Assembly (NCBI GenBank): GCA_016713825.1
Contig: JADJOJ010000007.1
Coordinates: forward strand, 434,001 to 498,000
Direction of reading: 5' to 3'
Length of the DNA: 64,000 nt
Source of the DNA: Candidatus Leptofilum gracile
GTDB taxonomy: Bacteria > Chloroflexota > Anaerolineae > Promineifilales > Promineifilaceae
The notes below the pieces were generated by a model. It was not told the origin of the DNA. It saw nothing but the letters and a program-made list of their open reading frames with translations, and did not search any database. Numbering within the stretch: the stretch's first letter is position 1; every line of letters begins with the position of its first letter. Below, one piece after another: positions 24,900-32,951 of this stretch. The position numbers were made by a program, and so were the translations under genes.

Positions 24900-25951
24900 A
24901 TGCACATGCCCACACCCACCTTCCACATCCACCACCTGCCCATCTACGGCGACACTGTCCTCTCGCCGATGGCGGCGTACTCCGACGTGCCGTTCCGGGC
25001 GATTTGCCGCCAGTTTGGCGCAGCGCTGCACTACACTGAGTTTGTGCCCACCGAAGCGCTTATTGGCGACCCCAACCCGCTGTGGCGGCGGTTGGACGTG
25101 CATCCGGCAGGTGAGCAGCCGATGGTGTTCCAGATTTTTGGCAACGATGCCCAACAAATTTTGCTCGCCGCCCAGCGCATCGAGGCGTGGGGGGCGGACA
25201 TTATTGACATCAACCTGGGCTGCTCCGTGCCCAAGGTGAGCGAAAAAGGGGCAGGCGTGGGCATGATGCGCCAGCCCAAGCTGGTGGCGGAGACGTTTCG
25301 CCTGCTCAGCCGCCATCTGCGCGTGCCCGTTACCGGTAAGCTGCGCCTGGGCTGGGACGAAGCCAGCCAAAATTATCTAGAGATTGCCCAAATCATGGTG
25401 GACAACGGCGCGGCGCTGGTGGCGCTGCACGGCCGTACCCGCAGTCAAAAATATCGTGGCCAGGCCGATTGGGATGCGATTGCCAAACTCAAGCAGTCTG
25501 TAAACGTGCCCGTGCTGGGCAATGGGGACGTGCGCACCGTCGCCGACATCGACCGGCTGAAGGCGCACACCGGCTGCGACGGGGTGATGATTGGCCGGGC
25601 GGCGCTGGGCAACCCGTGGCTGCTGGGTCGGATTGATCGGGAGCAGTTGACCTTGGGGAAGTTACGGCCGTTCTCCGCCACCACCTCCACGAAGCGATCA
25701 GCTACTACGGCACCACCGACGGCCTGCAAAACATCAACCGCCACCTGAAAAAATATCTCTCTGGCCTGGCCCTGAAGCCATTTTTGCGCCTGTTTCAGGC
25801 GGTGCAAACGGTGCCTGAGTTTGAAGCGTTGATTTGTGTGATGGAAACGGCCGTTCCCCCTCACCTGCCCATCGCCGACCTGCGCCACATCCCCCACTTC
25901 CCCCTCCCAAGAAAATTCACCGCAGAGCACGCCGAGAGCGCAGAGGTTTAA
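24900..25951 (+). CDS. tRNA-dihydrouridine synthase (DusB-like), frameshifted
   Basis: FMN enzyme that reduces uridine in tRNA D-loops. Visible are VLSPMAAYSDVPFRAICRQF, the catalytic-Cys motif DINLGCSVPKV (Ser where Pro is common), KLRLGWDE, ALHGRTRSQKYRGQADWDAI, VPVLGNGDVRT and GVMIGRAALGNPWLL. After REQLTLG the frame breaks at a G4 run (25655-25658). Adding one G gives EVTAVLRHHLHEAISYYG and continues to a stop at 25951 for about 350 aa, the family's usual size. The last ~12 residues (KFTAEHAESAEV) are encoded by a dispersed repeat. A sequencing indel is the likelier cause of the break. Confidence 0.88.
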
Positions 25952-25974
25952 TCTATCTCTGCGTCCTCCGCGGT
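25919..25974. repeat. ACCGCAGAG palindromic repeat overlapping the dus 3' end
   Basis: ACCGCAGAGCACGCCGAGAG with CGCAGAGG on the left is mirrored by CTCTGCGTCCTCCGCGGT (25957-25974). The left arm is translated as the last residues of dus, and the whole could act as its terminator hairpin. Confidence 0.7.
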
Positions 25975-26015
25975 AAAACCGTTCACCTCACCATACGCGA
26001 AACCACATTACCGAC

Positions 26016-26040
26016 CACCGATAACCGTTCACCGATTACC
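26016..26040. repeat. ACCGATTACC repeat, short copy 2
   Basis: ACCGATAACCGTTCACCGATTACC with a CC prefix, between the convergent dus and crotonase genes. It is the same family as the clusters at 24815, 26815 and in mutS. It overlaps the last codons of the crotonase gene by about 5 bp. Confidence 0.75.
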
Positions 26041-26800
26041 CTCCTACAAAAACCGGCGGCCGTTTCTGCAAAAATGCCTGCATCCCCTCGTGGGCGTCGG
26101 CGGTGGCCCAGAGGGCGTAGTAGGTGCGCCGTTCAAAGAGCAGCCCTTCGCGCAGGCTGCCTTCCTGGGCGCGCTCCACCGCTTCACGGGCGGCGATAAC
26201 GGCCGTTTTCCCCCAACACCCAATCATTTCCGCCGCCGCCACGGTTTCGGTCATCAGCTCCTCAGCCGGGAACACACGCGCCACCAGCCCAGCCCGCTCC
26301 GCTTCCTGTGCATCCATCATGCGGCCCGTCAGCAGCATGTCCATCGCCTTCGCCTTGCCCACCAATCGAGTCAGCCGCTGCGAGCCGCCCATGCCGGGAA
26401 TCAGCCCCAGCTTGATTTCTGGCTGGCCAAATTTGGCGTTGTCAGCCGCGTAAATCAGGTCACACATCAGCGCCAGTTCACAGCCGCCGCCGAGGGCGTA
26501 GCCAGAAACGGCCGCAATCTTTGGCGTCCGCAGCGCCGCAAACTGGTCCCACGGGGCAAAAAAGTCCTCGTGAAACATCTCCAGGTAGCTTTTGGATGCC
26601 AGCTCTTTGATGTCCGCCCCGGCGGCAAAGGCCCGCTCGCTGCCGGTGATGACAAAACAGCCCACCCCCGGATCGCGATCCAGCTCACCCAACCGCGCCA
26701 CCATCTCATGCATCATTTCCGAATTCAGCGCGTTCAGAACCTCTGGCCGGTTCAAGCGCACGATGACGGTACGGCCGTTTTGCTCAATTTGAATGCTCAT
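26036..26800 (-). CDS. Enoyl-CoA hydratase/isomerase (crotonase family)
   Basis: A 254-aa acyl-CoA enzyme. It shows VRLNRPEVLNALNSEMMHEM, the first oxyanion-hole element AFAAGADIKELA, the second in KIAAVSGYALGGGCELALMC with catalytic Glu, GQPEIKLGLIPGMGGSQRLT with the second Glu, and the hexamer region EAERAGLVARVFPAEEL. Both glutamates used for hydration are present, so hydratase activity is plausible. The pathway is not evident, as no other beta-oxidation genes are nearby. AAGGAAAG lies upstream of ATG 26800. Confidence 0.92.
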   Translation of the reverse strand: MSIQIEQNGRTVIVRLNRPEVLNALNSEMMHEMVARLGELDRDPGVGCFVITGSERAFAAGADIKELASKSYLEMFHEDFFAPWDQFAALRTPKIAAVSGYALGGGCELALMCDLIYAADNAKFGQPEIKLGLIPGMGGSQRLTRLVGKAKAMDMLLTGRMMDAQEAERAGLVARVFPAEELMTETVAAAEMIGCWGKTAVIAAREAVERAQEGSLREGLLFERRTYYALWATADAHEGMQAFLQKRPPVFVGG

Positions 26801-26814
26801 CTTTCTTTCCTTTT

Positions 26815-26928
26815 GGTAATGCGTAATCGGTTATCCGTTATCCGTTATCGGTAAACCGATTACCGTTCACCGATTACCGATTACCGTTCACCGATTACCG
26901 ATTACCGTTCACGGTTCACCGATTACTG
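26815..26928. repeat. ACCGATTACCGTTC tandem-like cluster, largest copy
   Basis: About 110 bp made almost entirely of alternating ACCGATTACCG and TTCACCGATTACCG units, preceded by the inverse GTAATCGGTTATCCGTTATC. It fills the gap between the crotonase gene and the membrane reductase gene upstream. Unit spacing is irregular (about 12-22 bp), and there are no spacers as in a CRISPR. Confidence 0.85.
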
Positions 26929-26929
26929 C

Positions 26930-28306
26930 TTAAGAATCCCAAATCGCCCCATACGCCGGAATGCCCCGGCTTTCCATGCCGTACACCACCTGCCAGGTAA
27001 GCTTTTTGTTGGAAATCACAATCACCGCCTCAGCGTCGAACTCCTGCACGGCGTCGTAGGCCAGTTGCACCAGGTCGGGACGGCCGTTTTCATTCGTGTC
27101 CCAAATGAGCGCGTTCGGTTCAGCTGCCAGAATCTCATCCACCAACTCGTCGCCATACGTTTGGCGCGGCGTGCGGGTAGACCAGACCAATCGCGCCGGG
27201 GCGGTGCGCGCCAGCAGGTGGGGCAGGGTCGGGCCGATACCGCTGCCGGTGGCAATCCACACCACCCGCTTAAACAGCTGGTCGATGTTGCCCACGCCCG
27301 CCGTCGGAATGCCCTTCACCCAAACGTGCGACGGCAAATCGTCGATAAGCTCACCCGTCCAATCCCCGGCGCGGCTAATCGTCAAGCGAAAGCCATCTTC
27401 ACCAGGCGCAGGCACGTTGGCAAAGGAGTGCCATTCAGTCAGCGGGCTGCGCGAGATGGCGGTGGAGGAACCGGCAAAGGGGGTGACACCGTAATCAAAA
27501 TGGGCCAGAACGACGTGGGAAGACGGCCGTTCCCACCGCACTGCCACTTTTTTCAGCCGCAGCCAGGGCAGGGCAATGCTCAACGTCACCACGCTCAACA
27601 CCCAAAAGCCGGTCGATGCCCACAGCGTGCCGCCCTGGTCGTTGGTGAACAAAATCGTCTGCACCCAAAACAGCAGCAGCGACGCCCAGCCACCAAAGCG
27701 GTGCATCAGCTCAAACTGGTCGTGGTATTTGGCCCGGAACTGGGGCATCGAGAGGGCGATGATGGCGACGAGCAGCAGTAGCAGAACGGCCGTTACAATC
27801 ATCGTGGCCAGCGAAACGCCGGGCAGCCCGTTGGCCCAGCTATAAACCAGCGAACCGACAGACGCACCAAACCATAGCGTGCCCATCACAGCCCCGCCAA
27901 CGTGGATGCCGCCAAAATGATACACCTTGCCCGCCAGCGCTCGGATGCCCAGAGGCCAGCTTTGGGGCACGCTGGTAGCAATCTTAAACAGCAAGTTAAT
28001 CACGTACTGCTGCCGAATCAGAATGGCAGCGCCGATGTTGGCAATAACCATGTTGGAAATGGCAGTCAGGTTGATGGATTCGGCCGTCCACCAGTTCCAT
28101 TGGCTCAGGCCGTAGGTCAGCAGCGCCAGATTTACCAGCACCACCAGGGCAATCAGGCGGTGGTAATGCATCAGGTAGCGATGTTTCCAGATGCGGCGCA
28201 GCAGGGGCTGCTGGGGGGGTAATGTGGCGGGTTGATGGGTAGACGGCCGTTCCCGCTTCTCATCGCGTTGTCCAGCCAAAACGTCATTTGGGAATATTCT
28301 TAGCAT
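26930..28306 (-). CDS. TmpA-like integral membrane flavoprotein/reductase
   Basis: A 458-aa protein. It has a hydrophilic N-terminus (~1-45), then about six transmembrane helices (LIALVVLVNLALLTYGL; MIVTAVLLLLLVAIIALSM; WASLLLFWVQTILF) with conserved His (KVYHFGGIHVGGA). A cytosolic C-terminal oxidoreductase-like half (~270-458) carries WIATGSGIGPTLPHLLA, a ferredoxin-reductase-type NAD(P)-binding turn, and ends WQVVYGMESRGIPAYGAIWD. It matches what I remember of the TmpA family, fungal membrane flavoproteins that in some species are fused to an adenylation domain. Here a separate adenylation enzyme is encoded directly upstream, which supports a shared function. Confidence 0.7.
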   Translation of the reverse strand: MLRIFPNDVLAGQRDEKRERPSTHQPATLPPQQPLLRRIWKHRYLMHYHRLIALVVLVNLALLTYGLSQWNWWTAESINLTAISNMVIANIGAAILIRQQYVINLLFKIATSVPQSWPLGIRALAGKVYHFGGIHVGGAVMGTLWFGASVGSLVYSWANGLPGVSLATMIVTAVLLLLLVAIIALSMPQFRAKYHDQFELMHRFGGWASLLLFWVQTILFTNDQGGTLWASTGFWVLSVVTLSIALPWLRLKKVAVRWERPSSHVVLAHFDYGVTPFAGSSTAISRSPLTEWHSFANVPAPGEDGFRLTISRAGDWTGELIDDLPSHVWVKGIPTAGVGNIDQLFKRVVWIATGSGIGPTLPHLLARTAPARLVWSTRTPRQTYGDELVDEILAAEPNALIWDTNENGRPDLVQLAYDAVQEFDAEAVIVISNKKLTWQVVYGMESRGIPAYGAIWDS

Positions 28307-28338
28307 GATTTCAGGTCCTTCCTGTTAATAAACAGTTT

Positions 28339-28450
28339 TTGACGCAAAGGCCGCAAAGTTTTATAAGGGGCAAAGGGGCTTTTTCTCTTTCAAAATCCTT
28401 TGCCCCTTCGCGCCTTTGCGTCAATTTTTTTCAATCTGTGCAATCTGTGG
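28339..28450. repeat. GACGCAAAG palindromic element, copy 2, plus CAATCTGTG unit
   Basis: TTGACGCAAAGGCCGCAAAG (28339-28358) pairs with CGCGCCTTTGCGTCAA (to 28424), with an inner AAGGGGCAAAGG/CCTTTGCCCCTT stem, followed by a T-run. It is directly adjoined by CAATCTGTGCAATCTGTGG (28432-28450), a unit related in inverse to 45541-45570. Located between the adenylation gene and the membrane reductase gene, it may act as partial terminator. Confidence 0.78.
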
Positions 28451-28468
28451 ATGTTTTTAATTACCCGG

Positions 28469-30232
28469 CTATGTTGGCCGGGCTATGTTGGCCGTCTTCA
28501 ACCTCCCGGAGGTTTGTTGCATTGAATCTGGCGCAGAAACCTCCGGGAGGTTTTCTTGCGCCGCGTCGTGCGCCTTGGCCATTTCCAGCAGCAGCCGCTT
28601 GTCGATTTTGCCGCGCGGCGTTTTGGGCAGCTCAGCCAGGTCGATGACAAATTTGGGCGTGCAGTAGTACGGCAGCTGGTCGGCCACCGCCTGCCTGGCG
28701 GCGTCCACGTCCACCGTGCGCGGCGAGACAAAGCCGACCAAATCGCGGCTGTCCAGCTTCAGCGCCACGGCCCGTTTGCAGTTCGGCGCAGATTCCAGCG
28801 CGGCGGAAACGGAGTCCAGCTCAACCCGAAAGCCGCGAATTTTCACCTGGTCGTCGGTACGGCCGTAATGCACCAACTCCCCCTCAGCCGTCCATTTACC
28901 CAAATCGCGCGTGCGGAACATCAGCCGCCCGCTGCCCAAAAACGGATCCGGGCGATACCGATCGGCCGTCAATTCTTCGTTGCCCATGTACCCCTTGGAG
29001 ACGCAGTCGCCCCCGGCCCACATCTCGCCCACCTCGCCGATGGGCAGCGGCTGCAAATTTTCGTCCAGCACGTAAACCGTGTTGTTGGGCGTAGGTCGGC
29101 CAATGGTCAGCCCTTCTTTCCAGGGAAAATGCTGCTCGGCGGTGTTGACGATGGTCACTTCGGTGGGGCCGCAGGAGTTGTAGAAACTGCAAAACGCGCC
29201 CCACTTGTCGGCCAACGGCCGGGGGCACGGCTCGCCCGCCACGGCCACCGTCTGCACGTTTTGGCATTGGTCCGCGTCAAACGTCGCCAAAATGGAGGGG
29301 GTAGCGATGATTACATCCACCCGCCGCGCCACTTCCATAAAATCCTTGCCGCGAATGAGCAGCGTGCCGCCGTTGCTCAGGCAGCCCAAAATCTCCCAAA
29401 CCGACATATCGAAGGCGATGCTGAGAATCTGCCCCACCTTGGTGCCTGGCTGAATGCCCAGATTGCCCGGTGCGGTGAGCAAAATGTTGCCCGCATTGCC
29501 GTGCGTCACCTGCACGCCGTTGGGCTTGCCGGTAGTGCCGGAAGTAAAAATCATGAAGCAGGTGTTGTGGGGGGAAACGGCCGTTTCTGGCAAAAAAGTC
29601 TCTACAAATTCCGTCTCGTTGGCAAACGGCCGTTGCATAAATTGGTCGATGGGGATGAGGGAACGGCCGTCAACGCCCGGCACCTGATCCTGCACGCGAG
29701 AAATGGTCAAAATCACGTCGATGTTGGCCACGTCTAGCACATAGTTCAGGTGCGCTTCTGGCGCGACGCCGATGTGCTGCGGCACGTACGCCGCGCCCGC
29801 CTTCAGCGTGGCCAAAATGCCCACAATCATCGGAATCGAGCGCTGCAAAAAGAGGGCGACGTGATCGCCCGTTTTTACGCCCAGCGCGGCCAAATGCGCC
29901 GCCAGCCGGTTCGCCTGCCGCTCCAGCTCGCCGTAACTGATCGTCTCGCCCTGGTGCTCCACGGCAATCGCCGCTGGCTGGATCGCCGCAAAATGCTCAA
30001 ACGCCTGGTGCATGGTGGCGAAGGGCACGTCCACCAGCGGCCCCTGGCCAAACTGCGCAAACAGCACCTGGTCCAGCAGCGACAAATTACGCAGCGCCGT
30101 GCGGTTAAACCGGAACCGATTCGGCCGTTCACGCCGCTGCGGTTGCTCTGTATTGGGACCATTTCGTTGAATGCGTCTTTGTAGCCCGGTTGGGAAAATC
30201 TGCTGGGGCGTGAAATTGGTAGAATTTAACAT
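28469..30232 (-). CDS. Stand-alone amino-acid adenylation enzyme (AMP-binding, no carrier domain)
   Basis: A 587-aa ANL-superfamily enzyme that activates a carboxylic acid as an adenylate. NRPS-type core motifs are visible: ISYGELERQANRLAAHLAAL (A1), FMIFTSGTTGKPNGVQVTHG (A3), FDMSVWEILGCLSNGGTLLI (A4), YNSCGPTEVTI (A5), LFRTRDLGKW-like RTRDLGKW (A7), YGRTDDQVKIRGFRVELDSV (A8) and TPRGKIDKRLL (A10). There is no condensation, thiolation or thioesterase domain. The last ~25 residues are encoded by a dispersed AACCTCCCGGAGGTT repeat. It is paired with the TmpA-like reductase downstream on the same strand, so the activated substrate may be handed to it; that is inference. Confidence 0.85.
   Translation of the reverse strand: MLNSTNFTPQQIFPTGLQRRIQRNGPNTEQPQRRERPNRFRFNRTALRNLSLLDQVLFAQFGQGPLVDVPFATMHQAFEHFAAIQPAAIAVEHQGETISYGELERQANRLAAHLAALGVKTGDHVALFLQRSIPMIVGILATLKAGAAYVPQHIGVAPEAHLNYVLDVANIDVILTISRVQDQVPGVDGRSLIPIDQFMQRPFANETEFVETFLPETAVSPHNTCFMIFTSGTTGKPNGVQVTHGNAGNILLTAPGNLGIQPGTKVGQILSIAFDMSVWEILGCLSNGGTLLIRGKDFMEVARRVDVIIATPSILATFDADQCQNVQTVAVAGEPCPRPLADKWGAFCSFYNSCGPTEVTIVNTAEQHFPWKEGLTIGRPTPNNTVYVLDENLQPLPIGEVGEMWAGGDCVSKGYMGNEELTADRYRPDPFLGSGRLMFRTRDLGKWTAEGELVHYGRTDDQVKIRGFRVELDSVSAALESAPNCKRAVALKLDSRDLVGFVSPRTVDVDAARQAVADQLPYYCTPKFVIDLAELPKTPRGKIDKRLLLEMAKAHDAAQENLPEVSAPDSMQQTSGRLKTANIARPT
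28500..28552. repeat. AACCTCCCGGAGGTT repeat inside the adenylation gene 3' end
   Basis: AACCTCCCGGAGGTT (28500-28514) and AACCTCCGGGAGGTT (28538-28552) flank 23 bp. A more compact pair with only 3 bp between the units is at 36203-36235. Here both units are translated as part of the C-terminal tail of the adenylation enzyme. Confidence 0.8.
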
Positions 30233-30343
30233 GCTCTGCTCCTTTCATCGTATTTCTAGCGTTTGCTGAACATGGAGCAGTTTGCTGTGAATATCTTTCA
30301 AGCCCGTTACGAAGAGGTTACGGCCGTATTACCATCCCTACCA

Positions 30344-31042
30344 TTAGCAGCGGCGGCCCAAGAGCAGCCACCAGCTGCCCGCCAGCAGCAGCCCGGCGGC
30401 GGCAATACCCAGCCAGACGTTCAGCGAAAGCTGAAATCCATAAGCGCCAACGGCCGTCATCAGCAAAACGCCGGGCAGCCGCCCCACCAAATTGGCCACA
30501 AAAAAGCGGCGGGCGGAGAGGGAACTCAGCCCGGCCACATAGTTCAGTACGTCGGCGGGGAAGATGGGCACCATGAAGGCGAACATGAAAAAGAGCAGCC
30601 CTTTCCTGGCCGAAACGTCATACCATTTGTTGAGCACATCCACGGGAGCCAGTTTTTCGATGAACGGCCGTCCCGCCCAGCGCGCCAGCAAAAAGCCAAC
30701 CTGGCTGCCCAACACCGTCGCCAACAGGCTGATGGCCACCGCCGGACCAAAGCCAAAAACGTAGCCGCCACCCACCATCAGGGCGTGCCCCGGAATGGCG
30801 GCCACAATCACTTGCAGCACCAAAATGAGGCTCAACAGCAGCGGAGCCAACAGGCCAAACTGCGCCAGGTATGCGGCCACCGCCTCGCGATCGCTCACCA
30901 CCGCCAGCAGCTCGCCCACCGGCTGGCGAAACCAAACCAGCAACCCCAACCCAATGAACGCCGCCACCGTTTTGAGGGCCACGCGGAACCAATTTTCTTT
31001 GACAAAGTTGAACGGGTTATCTAAACGAATGTTGGCCATCAT
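30344..31042 (-). CDS. TVP38/TMEM64 (DedA-like, SNARE-associated) membrane protein
   Basis: A 232-aa polytopic inner-membrane protein. It includes VALKTVAAFIGLGLLVWF, LLSLILVLQVIVAAIPGHAL, the family core GGGYVFGFGPAVAISLLATV then GSQVGFLLARWAGR, and the re-entrant-loop region FMVPIFPADVLNYVAGLSSL. Relatives are lipid scramblases or undecaprenyl-phosphate-recycling transporters; the specific role here is unknown. The gene lies just upstream of the repeat-rich IS66 locus and has no clear operon partner (111 bp to the adenylation gene start). Confidence 0.9.
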   Translation of the reverse strand: MMANIRLDNPFNFVKENWFRVALKTVAAFIGLGLLVWFRQPVGELLAVVSDREAVAAYLAQFGLLAPLLLSLILVLQVIVAAIPGHALMVGGGYVFGFGPAVAISLLATVLGSQVGFLLARWAGRPFIEKLAPVDVLNKWYDVSARKGLLFFMFAFMVPIFPADVLNYVAGLSSLSARRFFVANLVGRLPGVLLMTAVGAYGFQLSLNVWLGIAAAGLLLAGSWWLLLGRRC

Positions 31043-31355
31043 CAGCTTTTCTCCTGGTGGTGAACTGGATTATTTGATGATCGCAGTATGCCGGATTGCC
31101 AAAGATTATTCCGGCCATGAGCCGCCAATTCTCAAAAGGCGACCTTCTATTTTTGGTAGATCGGGGGGGAAGGCAACAACGAATGGGAGTAATTAACGAA
31201 TTTTGGCTCTTTGGGAATTCAGGGGGATTACAGCCCGTGATGCGTGAAACGTGACCAGAGCGATATCACGTTTCACGCCAAACCCCACGAAATCCTGAAG
31301 ACTCCGAATTTTTTTACTGTTTTATTCATTGTTTACTAAAATTCGTTGTTGTCTG
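31043..31355. other. 313-bp intergenic region with dispersed repeat
   Basis: No convincing gene. It holds the GTTTCACG repeat at 31203-31313 and then AT-rich sequence up to the IS66 left end at 31356, including the target-duplication copy GTTGTCTG at 31348-31355. Confidence 0.7.
31203..31313. repeat. GTGAAACGTGA/TCACGTTTCACG dispersed element, copy 1
   Basis: Left arm GGCTCTTTGGGAATTCAGGG, GGATTACAGCCCGTGATGCG, TGAAACGTGA; right arm TCACGTTTCACGCCAAACCC, CACGAAATCCTGAAGACTCC. The two arms are imperfect inverted repeats. An inverted, longer copy lies at 38318-38452 and a diverged one at 54158-54207. Confidence 0.8.
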
Positions 31356-32913
31356 GTAACCGTTCAGTTGTGAGCGGAACGCTGTCAACTGCAAAAAAGA
31401 GTCATAGCCTAAAAGCAAAAATCAAGCATACTAAATAGAATGGACGAGAAGCAACCACCTGCTGGCATAACTGTGGCCGACTGGCAAGCAACACCGAAAT
31501 CGGTGCAGCAGTTGGTGGTCGGATTGCTGACAACTGTCGATCAGCTGCAACAAGCGGTGGCGCAGCTGCGTGAGCAAGTGAATAAGAACTCGCAAAATTC
31601 ATCCAAGCCACCTTCAAGCGATCCTCCTTCGGTGAAACGAAAGCCACCCAAGGTCAAAGGACAACGGCAGCGAGGTGGTCAGCCGGGACACCAGGGCAAG
31701 GGAAGGCGTCTGAAACCACCTGACCAGGTAAGTCGATTTGTGGTCAGCCGCCCCATCTCCTGTGGGGCTTGTGGCACACTGTTGCTGGGTGAAGACCCCG
31801 AGCCCAGTCGTCACCAGGTGACCGAGTTGCCGCGCATCGAGCCGGAAGTGGTCGAATATCAAGTCCACTGCCTGCGCTGCCAGGCTTGTGGTGAGCCGAC
31901 ACGCGGCCACTGGCCAGCCGAGATGCCAACAGGCTGCCTTGGGCCGCGCTTGCAAGCGGTCACCGGCTACTTGAGCGGCCGGTTCGGCGTCAGCCGACGG
32001 GATACTCAGGAGCTGTTGGCCACCTTGTTTCGCGTGGAGGTGGGCTTGGGCACGATTCCGGCACAAGAGCAACGCCTCAGCCAGGCGCTGGCCCAACCCG
32101 TAGAGGCCGCGCAAACCTTTGTGCAGCAGCAGCCAGCGGTTAACGTCGATGAAACGGGCTGGAAAGAAGCCAATCAATCGGGTTGGCTGTGGGTGGGCAG
32201 TACGCCTGAGGTGGCCGTCTTTCTCTTGCGCCCCAGCCGCGGGCGGCAGGAGCTCACCGGCCTGCTTGGTGCGGACTATGCCGGCATCGTCGGTTCCGAC
32301 CGGGCCAGTGCTTACAATGCTCTCCCTGACCAGCAACGCCAACTCTGCTGGTCTCACTTGCGTCGCGATTTCCAGGCTTTGGTTGACCGCGGTGGCAATT
32401 CGGCTCTTGTCGGTCGTCTGTTGCTGGCCCAGGTCAAGCTGTTCTTTCCTTGTGGCATCGGGTCCGCGATGGCACCTTGACCCGTCAGGCGTTCCAAGAA
32501 GCAATGGGGCCTGTTCGGCGCGAAGTGGAGAGCCTGTTGCAGTTGAGTACGCTCCTGGTCGAGCATCGGCAAACCCAGGCCACTTGCCGCAACATGCTCA
32601 AGCACAAAACTGCCTTGTGGACCTTTTGTTGATCAGGAGGGCATTGAACCGACCAACAATGCCGCCGAGCAAGCCTTGCGCCGCGGCGTCCTCTGGCGCA
32701 AGCGTAGTTTTGGCAGCCAAAGCGAGACCGGCAGCCGTTTTGTTGAGCGTATCCTGACCGTGGTTATTTCTTTGCGTCGCCAGCAGCGCGATGTCCTGGA
32801 TTTCCTGACGGATGCTTGCCAGGCCTTGGTTTCGGGCATAGCCCCGCCATCTTTGTTGCCTGCTCCTTAGCTCTCTTTCTATCGACATGCTTAACCTACA
32901 ACTGAACGGTTAC
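31356..32913 (+). mobile_element. IS66-family insertion sequence with 8-bp target duplication
   Basis: A 1,558-bp element bounded by perfect 15-bp inverted repeats GTAACCGTTCAGTTG (31356-31370) and CAACTGAACGGTTAC (32899-32913). GTTGTCTG is duplicated on both sides (31348-31355 and 32914-32921). GTAA ends and 8-bp duplications are IS66 hallmarks. It contains only the tnpC-type transposase, not the usual tnpA/tnpB, as in ISBst12-like members. No ACGGCCGT copies occur inside, in contrast to the host DNA. The intact duplication indicates a recent insertion. Confidence 0.93.
31440..32870 (+). pseudogene. IS66-family transposase with two compensating frameshifts
   Basis: DDE transposase of about 477 aa if repaired. 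It shows an N-terminal leucine-zipper region (DQLQQAVAQLREQVNKNSQN), KPPSSDPPS, a zinc-finger-like CGACGTLL/CLRCQACG, and catalytic Asp residues in NVDETGW and GSDRASAYNAL. The reading frame stops at 32480. Between ~32445 and 32627 the coding continues in another frame (LWHRVRDGTLTRQAFQEAMG). It returns to the first frame at EGIEPTNNAAEQALRRGVLW, which holds the catalytic Glu region, and ends at 32870. One base appears missing near 32445 and one T extra at 32624-32627. It is either inactivated or carries sequence errors. Confidence 0.88.
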
Positions 32914-32951
32914 GTTGTCTGGTTAAAAAATCAGATCGACTGATTGATGAC

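Noticed and set aside
26815..26928. CRISPR-like array
   Set aside because: Repeats are short and in both orientations, with no regular 30-40-bp spacers and no cas genes nearby.
28556..29737. 393-codon + strand frame antisense to the adenylation enzyme
   Set aside because: A product of GC-rich codon structure; the minus-strand frame carries all A-domain core motifs and this one has none.
31614..32504. 296-codon minus-strand frame inside the IS66 element
   Set aside because: Antisense shadow of the transposase; no family features.
32440..32630. Programmed ribosomal frameshifting in the IS66 transposase
   Set aside because: Two shifts in opposite directions about 180 bp apart, without a classic slippery A6-7 site or stimulatory hairpin, fit mutation or sequence error better.
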